Positions 36,647 to 44,780 of a DNA stretch of 64,000 nucleotides are shown here, one piece after another. The stretch is from contig NZ_CP133268.1 in NCBI RefSeq assembly GCF_030915385.1, forward strand, positions 4,872,001 through 4,936,000, in the 5' to 3' direction. Both the position numbers and the translations under genes were made by a program. The stretch's first letter is position 1; every line of letters begins with the position of its first letter. The notes under the pieces are model-generated. The model had not been told where the DNA came from. It searched no databases and saw nothing but the letters and a program-made list of their open reading frames with translations. This stretch comes from Neobacillus sp. PS3-12 (GTDB lineage Bacteria; Bacillota; Bacilli; Bacillales; Cytobacillaceae).

Positions 36647-38062
36647 TCATTGAACAATTTCAAAAACACTACCTTGGTTCAAATCAGCCACTTTCATCGA
36701 ACCATAAACCCCTAAATATAGTCTGGTTTGATCCAGATTCGTGCCCAAGTTAACATAATAAGCTGATTGAGAACCAAAGATATCATCGGTTTCAATCACA
36801 CTAGAATCACTTAGTTTACCATCTGTTCTTACCCTGGTATAAGCTAAAACACCTCTAATCGGAGAACCTGATTCATCAGCTCGGGCAAGATCGGTAAACA
36901 CCACACTTCCCGTTAAATTCGGGATTGACTTCCCCATATAGGCTTGCACTCCTGTTAGTGCTGTTCCCCCAAACTTATAGGGACGGGGATCTTTATGAAA
37001 ATAACTAGTTAGAGGATGAAGACGCTTTACTGAAATGTTAATTGCTTCATCGTAATAAGCCATTGTTTTCTCTTCTAAACTCGAGTTATTAGTGCAGCCC
37101 CCTATAGTCGAAGTAGGGAAAATACCTTCCCATCCTCGCCAGCCAAAGTTAATATTTCCTTCTTGGGCATGTTCAGATTTCATGTTAAAAGCTTGAATAA
37201 GCTGTGTTACCTGTATTGGTTTATAATGAACAAATGAAAAAATCGACTCTACCAAATCCTGTCCGACGTTTCCAACATATTTCATATACTGATTATAAAA
37301 TCTTTGAAATGCAATTCCTGGCATGTTTCGAACTCCTTTGGCCATAACCGAAAGTGTTTCTTGAATAGCTGCGGGAAGTTCATTAAAACGTGTGACTACA
37401 GGTGGATGAGAGATAAATGTATTCTTAGTAATGTCAATTTCAATGATTTTACCTGCAATTTCCATATCATCCTGGCTTAAATTAAAGGGATCATAGCCTG
37501 CCCCGCCATCACCGGTTGTTAAAACAAGTTTTCCTGTTTCAGGTGAAAAATTTAAGCTATTGACACCATTATGATTTAAAAAAGGCCTTCTTATGTTAAG
37601 TAATGTCCGTCTTTTTTGAGGCTGACCAGTTGATTGTAAAATCCATTCTTCCACTGTATCAATATGATCGTATTTCGTTTCTCTATTGATCCACCTCTGA
37701 TTTAAGGTTTTGGGATCACAAGGATTAGGTTTGAAATGTTCAGATAGAGCACCTGGACCTTGTGTTCCGGCTACTGAATAATGAAGATAAAATCGACCGT
37801 TATAATAAAATTCAGGGTGAAACGCAAGCCCGAGCAATCCCCGTTCATCATATCCACCACTAGTAACACCAAGTTTTAAGATTTGCGGGCGAATATCTAA
37901 AAAAGTCCTCAAGCCTCCGTTTTTTATGTAGAAGACCTCTCCAACCTGTGTTGCAATAAATAGTGTTTCAATTTTGTCACCAGGAAGTATAGTTGTTTTT
38001 AAAACAGTTGGTAGATTTATCGTACTTACAATAGGTCGTAAACGTACTTTAACTTTTTTCAA
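36647..38062 (-). CDS. Glucose/sorbosone dehydrogenase-like beta-propeller protein
   Basis: 471 residues. Motifs of the GSDH/HHIP six-bladed propeller: TLFIATQVGEVFYI, ERGLLGLAFHPEFYYNGRFY, LLNIRRPFLNHNGVNSLNF, GDGGAGYDP and INFGWRGWEG. The family includes PQQ-dependent aldose dehydrogenases. No signal peptide or lipobox is visible at this N terminus, unusual for the family. PQQ use is not certain. Monocistronic, facing the XDH block. Confidence 0.75.
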   Translation of the reverse strand: MKKVKVRLRPIVSTINLPTVLKTTILPGDKIETLFIATQVGEVFYIKNGGLRTFLDIRPQILKLGVTSGGYDERGLLGLAFHPEFYYNGRFYLHYSVAGTQGPGALSEHFKPNPCDPKTLNQRWINRETKYDHIDTVEEWILQSTGQPQKRRTLLNIRRPFLNHNGVNSLNFSPETGKLVLTTGDGGAGYDPFNLSQDDMEIAGKIIEIDITKNTFISHPPVVTRFNELPAAIQETLSVMAKGVRNMPGIAFQRFYNQYMKYVGNVGQDLVESIFSFVHYKPIQVTQLIQAFNMKSEHAQEGNINFGWRGWEGIFPTSTIGGCTNNSSLEEKTMAYYDEAINISVKRLHPLTSYFHKDPRPYKFGGTALTGVQAYMGKSIPNLTGSVVFTDLARADESGSPIRGVLAYTRVRTDGKLSDSSVIETDDIFGSQSAYYVNLGTNLDQTRLYLGVYGSMKVADLNQGSVFEIVQ

Positions 38063-38244
38063 CTAACTTTACACTCCCTCTTATTGTTTTCTTTTAAAAG
38101 AATATGATTAGAGCGGTTCTATTAGTACCAAATAGGGCGGGAGAAATGTTAAGGTAAAGCACTAAAAGAAGGTACCTTGTGCCCTGTATCGTTTTTGGCC
38201 ACACTGTTTTTGCCTTTACGCTCATTCCGTTTAAGTGAAAATAT

Positions 38245-38253
38245 TGTTATAAT
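38245..38253 (+). promoter_or_regulatory. Extended -10 promoter of the gntR gene
   Basis: TGTTATAAT is a perfect extended -10 (TG-N-TATAAT, hexamer 38248-38253), about 55 nt before the ATG. No clear -35 box is seen, which is common for extended -10 promoters. Confidence 0.55.
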
Positions 38254-38289
38254 GTAAATAGAATTATAGTTTTCAAAAACGAAAATGTT

Positions 38290-38298
38290 GGGGGGGGG
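38290..38298 (+). repeat. Nine-G homopolymer upstream of gntR start
   Basis: Nine consecutive G followed by ATAGG, immediately before the ATG at 38307. The tract covers the ribosome-binding region, so slippage would change spacing or strength of translation initiation. Confidence 0.7.
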
Positions 38299-38306
38299 AT
38301 AGGTAT

Positions 38307-38957
38307 ATGGACAAGAAGAAAAACATGCTTGATGAATATGCACTTCCAAACATCATTAAACAAAGAATAATAGATGAAATCATGAGAGGTGAGATTAAGG
38401 TTGGTGATAAATTAGTAGAAACAAAATACTCCGAACAATTTGGAACCAGTCGGGCACCTGTCCGTGAAGCCTTTTACTTATTAAACATTGAAGGGTATGT
38501 GCAAAAAATACCAAGGAAAGGAACAGTTGTCAAAGATTTTACTGCAGAGGAAATGCGAGATGTATTGGAAATTCGGAATTTCCTCGAACAACTAGCTATA
38601 GAGCGGATTGACCAAAGTGATATGGAATTGTGTTTACAGAAAATGAGGGAATTCATTAACGAGATGGATAACAAGGATATTGATTTAAACCAATATGCCA
38701 AATTAAATTATGAATTTCATTTGCAATTGATTTTAGCCAGCCGCAGTGAGGTTATTCAAAATGCCTATTACAGGTTAGCCAGCCCATTAATGTCTTTACA
38801 AACCATTTCATTTATGAAACAAGATGCTATTGAAAAATCACTGGTTGAACACAAACAGATCGTAAATTATTTAGCACAAGGCCAGATGAGTCAAGCAAAA
38901 ACTTTATTGGATTTACATAATAAAGATGTTTTCCCCCGTGTCAAAGAATCTATGTAG
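38307..38957 (+). CDS. GntR-family (FadR/FCD) regulator, MatR-like by context
   Basis: 216 residues. N-terminal winged helix (IKQRIIDEIMRGEIKVGDKL, SEQFGTSRAPVREAFYLL) and an all-helical FCD ligand domain with metal/ligand histidines (NYEFHLQLI, VEHKQIVNYL). FCD regulators often sense carboxylic acids. In rhizobia the FCD-GntR protein MatR controls malonate genes through a TTGTATACAAG-type palindrome. The CoA-transferase, crotonase and MadLM genes downstream have similar TTGTCGACAA palindromes, so this is their probable repressor. Confidence 0.85.
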   Translation: MDKKKNMLDEYALPNIIKQRIIDEIMRGEIKVGDKLVETKYSEQFGTSRAPVREAFYLLNIEGYVQKIPRKGTVVKDFTAEEMRDVLEIRNFLEQLAIERIDQSDMELCLQKMREFINEMDNKDIDLNQYAKLNYEFHLQLILASRSEVIQNAYYRLASPLMSLQTISFMKQDAIEKSLVEHKQIVNYLAQGQMSQAKTLLDLHNKDVFPRVKESM

Positions 38958-39239
38958 CTATTCGCTCATTTTTTCATTGGATACACTTTCGTCTTGAAGA
39001 ATACTAATCTTTACACGAAAATGGAGCTATTCCACAATGCTATTCGGAGCAGTATGCAAAATTGGAACGTAAACCTTAGAGGACAAAGTATATCTTTTGT
39101 GGTAAAAATACTTGTAAAACTTTGGTCCATCTATTTATCGTATTAATAGACAACTTGTTAAAACACCTCACAATAATTCGTACCTAATAAACTTTCCACA
39201 CCAAACGTAATTTATCATAGTGAAAACTTTCCAATGGCA

Positions 39240-39265
39240 AGGAACTTTCTTAAAAGAAGGTTCCT
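39240..39265 (+). terminator. Hairpin in the gap after gntR
   Basis: AGGAACTTTCTT pairs with AAGAAGGTTCCT (one wobble). The surrounding gap 38958-39338 holds no gene that I can support. Confidence 0.45.
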
Positions 39266-39291
39266 ATTGGTTTAAATAAGTGTAGAAAAAT

Positions 39292-39322
39292 AAAAAAGCC
39301 ACCTAAAATAAGGTGGCTTTTT
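39292..39322. terminator. Bidirectional terminator between gntR and CaiB-type gene
   Basis: AAAAAGCCACCT pairs with AGGTGGCTTTTT (39311-39322) around AAAATA. It has A-run and T-run on both sides, so it can end both convergent genes. Confidence 0.85.
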
Positions 39323-39336
39323 GTCGATTGTCGACC
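39321..39336. promoter_or_regulatory. GntR-type box, copy 1
   Basis: TTGTCGATTGTCGACC carries two TTGTCGA units directly after the stop of the CoA-transferase gene. It belongs to the same motif set as 40578 and 40797. Confidence 0.4.
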
Positions 39337-39338
39337 TT

Positions 39339-40544
39339 TTATACATGCTGTTTAACAACTTCTCCGACGGTTACTCCTTTTTCATAAAGTTCATGGATCT
39401 CATCATCATTGTATCCTAAGTCTTGTAAAATTTCATAAGTATGCTGCCCCAACAATGGAGGAGGGGAAACTAACTCACCTGGTGTTTCAGAGAGTTTAAT
39501 AGGGATACCAACTTGTTTAATTTCACCAAAGGATGGATGCTCCATTGTCGTTATCATTTCCCGTTCGATAATATGGGGATCAACAAATAAGTCAGATAAC
39601 TCATAAACAGGGCCGGCAGGAATACCAGCTTGATCCAGTAGGTCTACCCAATGCTTAAAGGACTCGGTTTTAAAGATGCTCTCCAGGATTGGAATCAATT
39701 CATCTCTGTTTTCTACTCGAAGTGGATTGGTTGCAAACTTTGGATCATTCGCTATATCTAGGTTAAGGACTTGACAGAACTTTTTCCATAGAGAGTCATT
39801 CCCAACAGCGATGTTGAAGTATCCGTCATTTGCTTCAAATACTTGATATGGGCAAATGTTTGGATGGGCCCCTCCTAATGGCTTTGGATTTTTCCCTGTG
39901 GCAAAGTAGTTTCCGGCGAAGTAGGTCTGCCAAGAGACCATTGTATCTAATAGATTGGCATCTACCCATTGTCCCTTATTGGTCAGGTTTCTTGCCTGGA
40001 GAGCCAAGAGAATACCGGTAAGAGCCCACATACCAGTACCAACATCTGCGAGTGAAAAGCCTCCTTTAACGGGAGGGCGGCCAGGTTCACCTGTAACGGA
40101 CATTAATCCGCCCATTCCTTGAGCAATAACATCATATCCAGGTCGCATCGCATATGGACCGCTTTGACCGAAGCCGAAAATAGAGGCAAGAATAATACGT
40201 TCGTTAACCTCTTTTAATACTTCATAGTCAATTCCTAATTTTTTCATGGTACCAGGACGGAAGTTTTCGACTACAATGTCGGCAGATTTTACAAGATCTA
40301 AGAGGATCTTTTTACCTTCGTCCGTTTTTAAGTTCAGGACAAAGCTCTTTTTATTTCGATTCACACTAAGAAAATATGCACTTTCCGTCTCGATGAAAGG
40401 AGGTCCCCATGTGCGTGTATCATCTCCCTGAGGCGGTTCAATCTTTACTACATCTGCTCCCATATCAGCTAAAAGCATGGTGCAGTATGGTCCACTTAAT
40501 ATACGAGTTAAATCAATTACTTTTACACCTTGAAGCGGTTTCAT
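39339..40544 (-). CDS. Class III CoA-transferase (CaiB/BaiF family)
   Basis: 401 residues. Family features are VIDLTRILSGPYCTMLLADMG at the N terminus, VVENFRPGTMKKLGIDYE, and Asp167 in GGFSLADVGTGMWA, the position of the acyl-accepting aspartate. The enzyme moves CoA between carboxylic acids and acyl-CoA donors. It diverges from the crotonase-madLM transcript and shares the palindromes in between, so it probably activates the acid imported by MadLM. Malonate is my preferred substrate by context; sequence alone does not fix it. A GGAGGAT site precedes the ATG. Confidence 0.85.
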   Translation of the reverse strand: MKPLQGVKVIDLTRILSGPYCTMLLADMGADVVKIEPPQGDDTRTWGPPFIETESAYFLSVNRNKKSFVLNLKTDEGKKILLDLVKSADIVVENFRPGTMKKLGIDYEVLKEVNERIILASIFGFGQSGPYAMRPGYDVIAQGMGGLMSVTGEPGRPPVKGGFSLADVGTGMWALTGILLALQARNLTNKGQWVDANLLDTMVSWQTYFAGNYFATGKNPKPLGGAHPNICPYQVFEANDGYFNIAVGNDSLWKKFCQVLNLDIANDPKFATNPLRVENRDELIPILESIFKTESFKHWVDLLDQAGIPAGPVYELSDLFVDPHIIEREMITTMEHPSFGEIKQVGIPIKLSETPGELVSPPPLLGQHTYEILQDLGYNDDEIHELYEKGVTVGEVVKQHV

Positions 40545-40577
40545 AAAAAAATCCTCCTTATAGTTACAAAAAAGTCG

Positions 40578-40589
40578 ATTGTCGACAAT
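40578..40589. promoter_or_regulatory. GntR-type box, copy 2 (perfect palindrome)
   Basis: ATTGTCGACAAT is perfectly palindromic and lies 34 nt before the CoA-transferase start. A GTCG half precedes it, so GTCGATTGTCGAC repeats the arrangement at 39321. Confidence 0.6.
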
Positions 40590-40796
40590 TTATAATCTTA
40601 AAATTTATCTGAATTATAAAATGATTATCTTTTATCTGTCAATTATTTTTCGAAATATTTATTAATTTTAAAAATATCGATATGATAGAAACCTGGTTTA
40701 TGTAGGCCTGGCATCGTTTATGAACATTTTAAATTAAATAAAAAAATAAATAATTTAAAAATATTGTACTTTTCTAAAAATTATGATAATCTGTTT

Positions 40797-40806
40797 TTGT
40801 CGACAA
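40797..40806. promoter_or_regulatory. GntR-type box, copy 3
   Basis: TTGTCGACAA, perfect palindrome, in the 424-nt divergent region before the crotonase gene. A third partial unit, TTGTCGAATT, is at 40911. The rest of the region is very AT-rich and contains no gene. Confidence 0.6.
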
Positions 40807-40968
40807 TCCACAAAGGTGCCGAATAGTTATCATTCAATAATTAATTAACTGAAGTAAGTCTCCTTTAGCTATCACTATCATATCCAAATTAGTTTCTTGG
40901 AAAAAAACAATTGTCGAATTGAATCTTAAAGAGAAAACAAAAATCTACTATTAGGGGGGAATGTAGTA

Positions 40969-41736
40969 ATGCTGGTTTTAGTAAAGAGAGTGGAGGATGG
41001 GAAGATCACCTTTCAACAGACCTCAAAAATTGGAATTGTAACCATGAATAGACCTGGTTCCAGGAATGCGTTGACCGCATCAATGTGGAAGGAATTAACC
41101 GTAATTTTTAATAAGGTGAAAGAGTCGAGTAAAATAAAGGTTCTTGTCTTAAGAGGGACAGCGAATCAATTTACAGCTGGTTCTGACATTAAAGAATTTA
41201 GCCAAATGTCTCTTACCGAGGCACAAAATGCTTTCTTGAATATGGAAGAAGCGATATCTACATTAGAGAGCCTTCCTATTCCAGTATTAGCAGCAATTGA
41301 TGGGCCCGCAATGGGAGCTGGATTTATCTTATCACTTGCCTGTGACCTAAGAATAGGAACGTATAATGCTAAAATGGGAATCCCAGTAGGCCGCCTTGGC
41401 ATTACTGTAGGACCATCCTTTATGCGCAGAATTGTAAGATTAATTGGGCCAAGCCGTGGTAAAGAACTTGTTTTTACAGGAAAAATATTTACAGCTGGAG
41501 AGTCTTACCAATTAGGGTTGCTTAATGAGCTAGTTGACCCATCTGAATTAGATCAAGTGGTCATTAAGAAAGCAGGCGTGATTATGAATCAATCGAAAGC
41601 TTCGCTGTTGGCTGTAAAAGAGGCAGTGGATCTTTGCGAATGGAGAGAAGATATTCCTTGGCATTTCGTAGACCCAATTGATTTTCCAGAGGGAACAAGG
41701 GCTTTTGCGGAGAAAAGGAAACCTTTATTCCAATGA
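40969..41736 (+). CDS. Crotonase-fold enzyme, possible (methyl)malonyl-CoA decarboxylase
   Basis: 255 residues. The crotonase core is clear (FTAGSDIKEF oxyanion segment, GPAMGAGFILSLACD). Both hydratase glutamates are replaced: Ile120 where GGGTE has Glu, and Val140 in GIPVGRLG where hydratases have P/T-E. The PV at the second site is as I recall for E. coli methylmalonyl-CoA decarboxylase (YgfG), which belongs to this fold. The YngF gene in this window keeps both acids, so the contrast is real. With MadLM and a CoA-transferase around, malonyl-CoA decarboxylation is a reasonable role. GGGGGGAATG precedes the ATG. Confidence 0.75.
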   Translation: MLVLVKRVEDGKITFQQTSKIGIVTMNRPGSRNALTASMWKELTVIFNKVKESSKIKVLVLRGTANQFTAGSDIKEFSQMSLTEAQNAFLNMEEAISTLESLPIPVLAAIDGPAMGAGFILSLACDLRIGTYNAKMGIPVGRLGITVGPSFMRRIVRLIGPSRGKELVFTGKIFTAGESYQLGLLNELVDPSELDQVVIKKAGVIMNQSKASLLAVKEAVDLCEWREDIPWHFVDPIDFPEGTRAFAEKRKPLFQ

Positions 41737-41909
41737 ACCGAAAAGGAAAATTCAAGTTTTCAAAGGAAATGGATTAGAGCATAAAACAAATGGCAATAGT
41801 AAGATCAATTTTTTTCCAGAAATTAGAATGCGCTTACAATTTAGAATTTCTAGCAATGCTAATATTTATTATTAAATAAGAAAGATATTTTAAGAGGAGG
41901 AATGATTTC

Positions 41910-42314
41910 TTGGTCATTTACGGTGTAGGGTTATTATCTTTTGCCTTTTTAGTAGGTCAAATATTGGGAGATATGTTAGGAAAGGTAATAGGGGTTAAGG
42001 CGAATGTCGGTGGTGTAGGGATTTCTATTTTCCTGTTGCTTATACTTATTGAATACTTAACGAAGAAAGGAAAGTTAGAGATCAAGACACAGGAGGGCTT
42101 GAAATTCTGGGGGGCTATGTATATCCCAATTGTTGTCGCAATGGCTGCACAGCAAAACGTAATGGCAGCGATAAAAGGCGGGCCAATCGCCTTGCTTGCG
42201 GGAGTTATTACGGTAATCGTTATGTTTTTAATTATTCCACTTTTAGCTAAGGTAGGGAATAAGGATGCTAATGATGAATTTGAAGAAATGGAAACAGAAC
42301 CTAAAATAAGTTAA
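41910..42314 (+). CDS. madL: Malonate transporter subunit MadL
   Basis: 134 residues with four membrane helices: YGVGLLSFAFLVGQILGDML, VGGVGISIFLLLILIEYL, GAMYIPIVVAMAAQQNVMAA and a last helix ending IIPLLAKVG. Length and pattern match MadL, the small subunit of the Na+:malonate symporter first seen in Malonomonas rubra. AAGAGGAGG precedes the start codon (TTG 41910 in the sequence, read as Met). MadM follows after 25 nt. Confidence 0.88.
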   Translation: MVIYGVGLLSFAFLVGQILGDMLGKVIGVKANVGGVGISIFLLLILIEYLTKKGKLEIKTQEGLKFWGAMYIPIVVAMAAQQNVMAAIKGGPIALLAGVITVIVMFLIIPLLAKVGNKDANDEFEEMETEPKIS

Positions 42315-42339
42315 AAGCAGAATAATAGGGGGAAATTTA

Positions 42340-43104
42340 ATGATTGAAGTCATTCTTAATTCGATAAAGAATAACGGTCTTATTACAGCATTTGCAGTTA
42401 TTGGTATTACCATGTATATTTCTCATTTTGTCTCAGTCAAATTTACGAAAGGTAGAGTACATGGATCGGCTATTGCGATTTTAATCGGCTTAATTCTTGC
42501 ATATTTTGGCGGGTTACATACTGGTGGACAAAAGGGTCTTGCCGATATTCAAATGTTCTCGGGAATTGGCCTAATGGGTGGAGGCATGTTGCGTGACTTT
42601 GCCATTGTTGCCACTGTTTTTGGAGCAAAATTTGAAGAATTAAAAAAAGTTGGCTTAATTGGTGTCGTTTCTATTTTAGTCGGGACTGTGGTTCCTTTTG
42701 TTATTGGCGTGGTAGTAGCTTATTCCTTCGGTTACAGGGATCCAGTTAGTTTAACAACTATTGGAGCGGGTGCAATCACTTATATCGTTGGGCCAGTAAC
42801 AGGTGCGGCAATCGGTGCAAATTCAACGGTGATGGCTCTGAGTATTGCTGCGGGGGTAATCAAATCCATTTGTGTAATGATTTCGACACCGTATGTGGCT
42901 AAGGCAGTGGGCCTTACCAATCCTAGAACTGCCGTAATTTTTGGCGGAGCTATGGGAACTGCAAGCGGAGTTGCTGGTGGATTGGCTGCAACAAATCCTA
43001 GATTGGTGCCATATGGTGCAATGGGAGCTACTTTTCATACAGGTGTAGGATGTTTATTATGTCCATCAATATTGTTCATTGCAACAAAGCTGATATTTGG
43101 ATGA
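42340..43104 (+). CDS. madM: Malonate transporter subunit MadM
   Basis: 254 residues, about eight membrane helices, the large subunit of the MadLM symporter. Glycine-rich stretches such as YFGGLHTGGQKGLAD, GIGLMGGGMLRDFAIVATVFG and GPVTGAAIGANSTVMALSIA are typical. It ends the operon, and a long hairpin terminator follows. Transport of malonate with sodium is known for the family; use of other dicarboxylates is possible. Confidence 0.9.
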   Translation: MIEVILNSIKNNGLITAFAVIGITMYISHFVSVKFTKGRVHGSAIAILIGLILAYFGGLHTGGQKGLADIQMFSGIGLMGGGMLRDFAIVATVFGAKFEELKKVGLIGVVSILVGTVVPFVIGVVVAYSFGYRDPVSLTTIGAGAITYIVGPVTGAAIGANSTVMALSIAAGVIKSICVMISTPYVAKAVGLTNPRTAVIFGGAMGTASGVAGGLAATNPRLVPYGAMGATFHTGVGCLLCPSILFIATKLIFG

Positions 43105-43147
43105 TTAGACAAACTCAACAACAGTTTTCGTTTTACGTTGCAAAAGG

Positions 43148-43210
43148 GAATCAAAAACAAAGAAAGCAGCCGAATTAAACCGGTTGCTCTTTTTTGTTTT
43201 TGATTCTTTT
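43148..43210 (+). terminator. Long hairpin terminator after madM
   Basis: GAATCAAAAACAA pairs with TTGTTTTTGATTC (43194-43206), with an inner GCAGCCG/CGGTTGC pairing, followed by TTTT. Confidence 0.75.
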
Positions 43211-43323
43211 GGGCATCGTGTTTTGCTGTGATTTCCTCAAAATGACCATTCGGAGTAGTTGCGAAGATTGAAAGAAAGCTGTACATTTTGATATAGTATG
43301 TTTTTTAAATAGGAGGCCTTTGG

Positions 43324-43818
43324 ATGGACAATAACGATATATTAATTCGATTGCGATATGCTTTGGAAATAAAAAACAAAGAAATGGCAGAGATCTTTAA
43401 ACTTGGCGGCGAGGAAGTAACTGTGCCAGAAGTGATAAAGATCCTGACAAAATCAGATGACGATGATGAAAATGATGATCAGATTAAATGTAATAACAGG
43501 ATGTTCGATTCATTTTTAAATGGATTTATTATCTTTAAAAGAGGAAAACAAGAGCCCAAACCAGGACAGCCACAAACACCAGAACAGGTTACACAGAAAA
43601 GCGCAAACGTGAATAATCTCTTGTTAAAGAAAGTTAAAATTGCGCTAGCATTAACAACGGAGGATATGCTGGAGATATTTGAAATGGCAGGAATCAGGGT
43701 TTCTAAAGGAGAACTCGGAGCTATCTTAAGAAAAGAAGGGCAGAAGAATTATAAAGAATGTGGAGATAAATTCGCCAGGAATTTTTTAAAGGGACTTGCT
43801 ATAAAATACAGGGGATAA
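43324..43818 (+). CDS. DUF1456 family protein (YehS-like)
   Basis: 164 residues made of two DUF1456 repeats: NNDILIRLRYALEIKNKEM-AEIFKLGG at the start and NNLLLKKVKIALALTTEDM-LEIFEMAG near residue 95. Each contains an acidic helix and a later F-L-N-G-F / F-L-K-G-L motif. A linker rich in Pro/Gln/Asp separates them. Function of the family is unknown. AGGAGG lies before the start. It is probably co-transcribed with the metallopeptidase gene 3 nt after it. Confidence 0.8.
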   Translation: MDNNDILIRLRYALEIKNKEMAEIFKLGGEEVTVPEVIKILTKSDDDDENDDQIKCNNRMFDSFLNGFIIFKRGKQEPKPGQPQTPEQVTQKSANVNNLLLKKVKIALALTTEDMLEIFEMAGIRVSKGELGAILRKEGQKNYKECGDKFARNFLKGLAIKYRG

Positions 43819-43821
43819 TGC

Positions 43822-44532
43822 ATGATGATACATACTTACTTAGGTGAGACAATTCGTTTTGAAATCAAGTACAAGAACCGAACCTCTGTAGGAATGACAA
43901 TAGATAGCTATGGAAATCTGGAAGTTCAGGCTCCGAAAGGGACACCTGATGAAAAAGTGCTTCATTTACTAGAGGAAAAATGGGATCTGATTCAGCAAAA
44001 ATTAAAAGAAATGAAGGATAGGCTGCATGGGCCGCAGAAAAAGCTCTATGGGGATGGGGAAAACTTTCTATATTTGGGAAAAACCTATCCCATCCAGATT
44101 TTTCAAGATAAAACCATTGGGCAGGACTATGTGGTGTTTGAGGGAGATACGTTACAAATTTATGTGAAAAAGCTTGAGGATGAAAAGATAAGACAAGCTC
44201 TGAAACGTTTTTATTATCAGCAGTGCAAAGCGCTAGTAGTGAAGAGTATTGATACCTATAAAAGCTATTTTAAAACAAAACCACGTTCTATTCTCATCTC
44301 GGATAGTAAAACTACTTGGGGAACTTGTGATTCAAGGCAGCAGTTAACATTTAATTGGAGGCTGGCCATGGCACCACGTGAAGTTGTCGACTATGTCGTT
44401 GTTCATGAAATGTGTCATATGGTCCATCTGAACCATGACCGCTCCTTTTGGAGGCTTGTTGGAAAAATAATGCCCGATTATAAGGAAAAGGAAAACTGGC
44501 TGGCTTTATCAAATTGGAAAATGACAGTTTAG
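43822..44532 (+). CDS. YgjP-type M48-like metal-dependent hydrolase
   Basis: 236 residues. The zinc motif is VVHEMCHMVHLNHDRSFW (HExxH plus a following His), preceded by SKTTWGTCDSRQQLTFNWRL, the DUF45/YgjP signature. No signal peptide or membrane segment, so cytoplasmic. Similar proteins occur next to type I restriction systems, but none is here. ATG 43822 and 43825 are both possible, with GGGGATAATGC upstream. Confidence 0.85.
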   Translation: MMIHTYLGETIRFEIKYKNRTSVGMTIDSYGNLEVQAPKGTPDEKVLHLLEEKWDLIQQKLKEMKDRLHGPQKKLYGDGENFLYLGKTYPIQIFQDKTIGQDYVVFEGDTLQIYVKKLEDEKIRQALKRFYYQQCKALVVKSIDTYKSYFKTKPRSILISDSKTTWGTCDSRQQLTFNWRLAMAPREVVDYVVVHEMCHMVHLNHDRSFWRLVGKIMPDYKEKENWLALSNWKMTV

Positions 44533-44562
44533 TAGAACATTAATCATCACTAGGGAACCTAC

Positions 44563-44596
44563 CCTCTCTTTCAAAAAAAAGAAAGAGAGGTTTTTT
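44563..44596 (+). terminator. Terminator after metallopeptidase gene
   Basis: CCTCTCTTTC pairs with GAAAGAGAGG (44581-44590) around eight A, then TTTTTT. Confidence 0.85.
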
Positions 44597-44654
44597 GTCA
44601 TTCAAGATTAAATTATCACAAAAAAATGGGACTACGATGTTATGCACATTTCTC

Positions 44655-44698
44655 GATGTTGTTTTTAGGAAAACAACATCATGAAAAGATTATCTTTT
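44655..44698 (+). other. Two adjacent inverted repeats before flavoprotein gene
   Basis: GATGTTGTTTT pairs perfectly with AAAACAACATC (44670-44680) around TAGG. Three bases on, AAAAGAT-T-ATCTTTT forms a second palindrome (44684-44698). They sit 80-125 nt before the start codon and may be an operator or a leader structure. There is no long U-tract. Confidence 0.4.
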
Positions 44699-44780
44699 CA
44701 ATATCTTAAATTTGAATAATAATGATGTAAGGCAAATAAGCCTGATAAAAATAAGTTTTATAGAGAGTGGAGAGAGAAAG

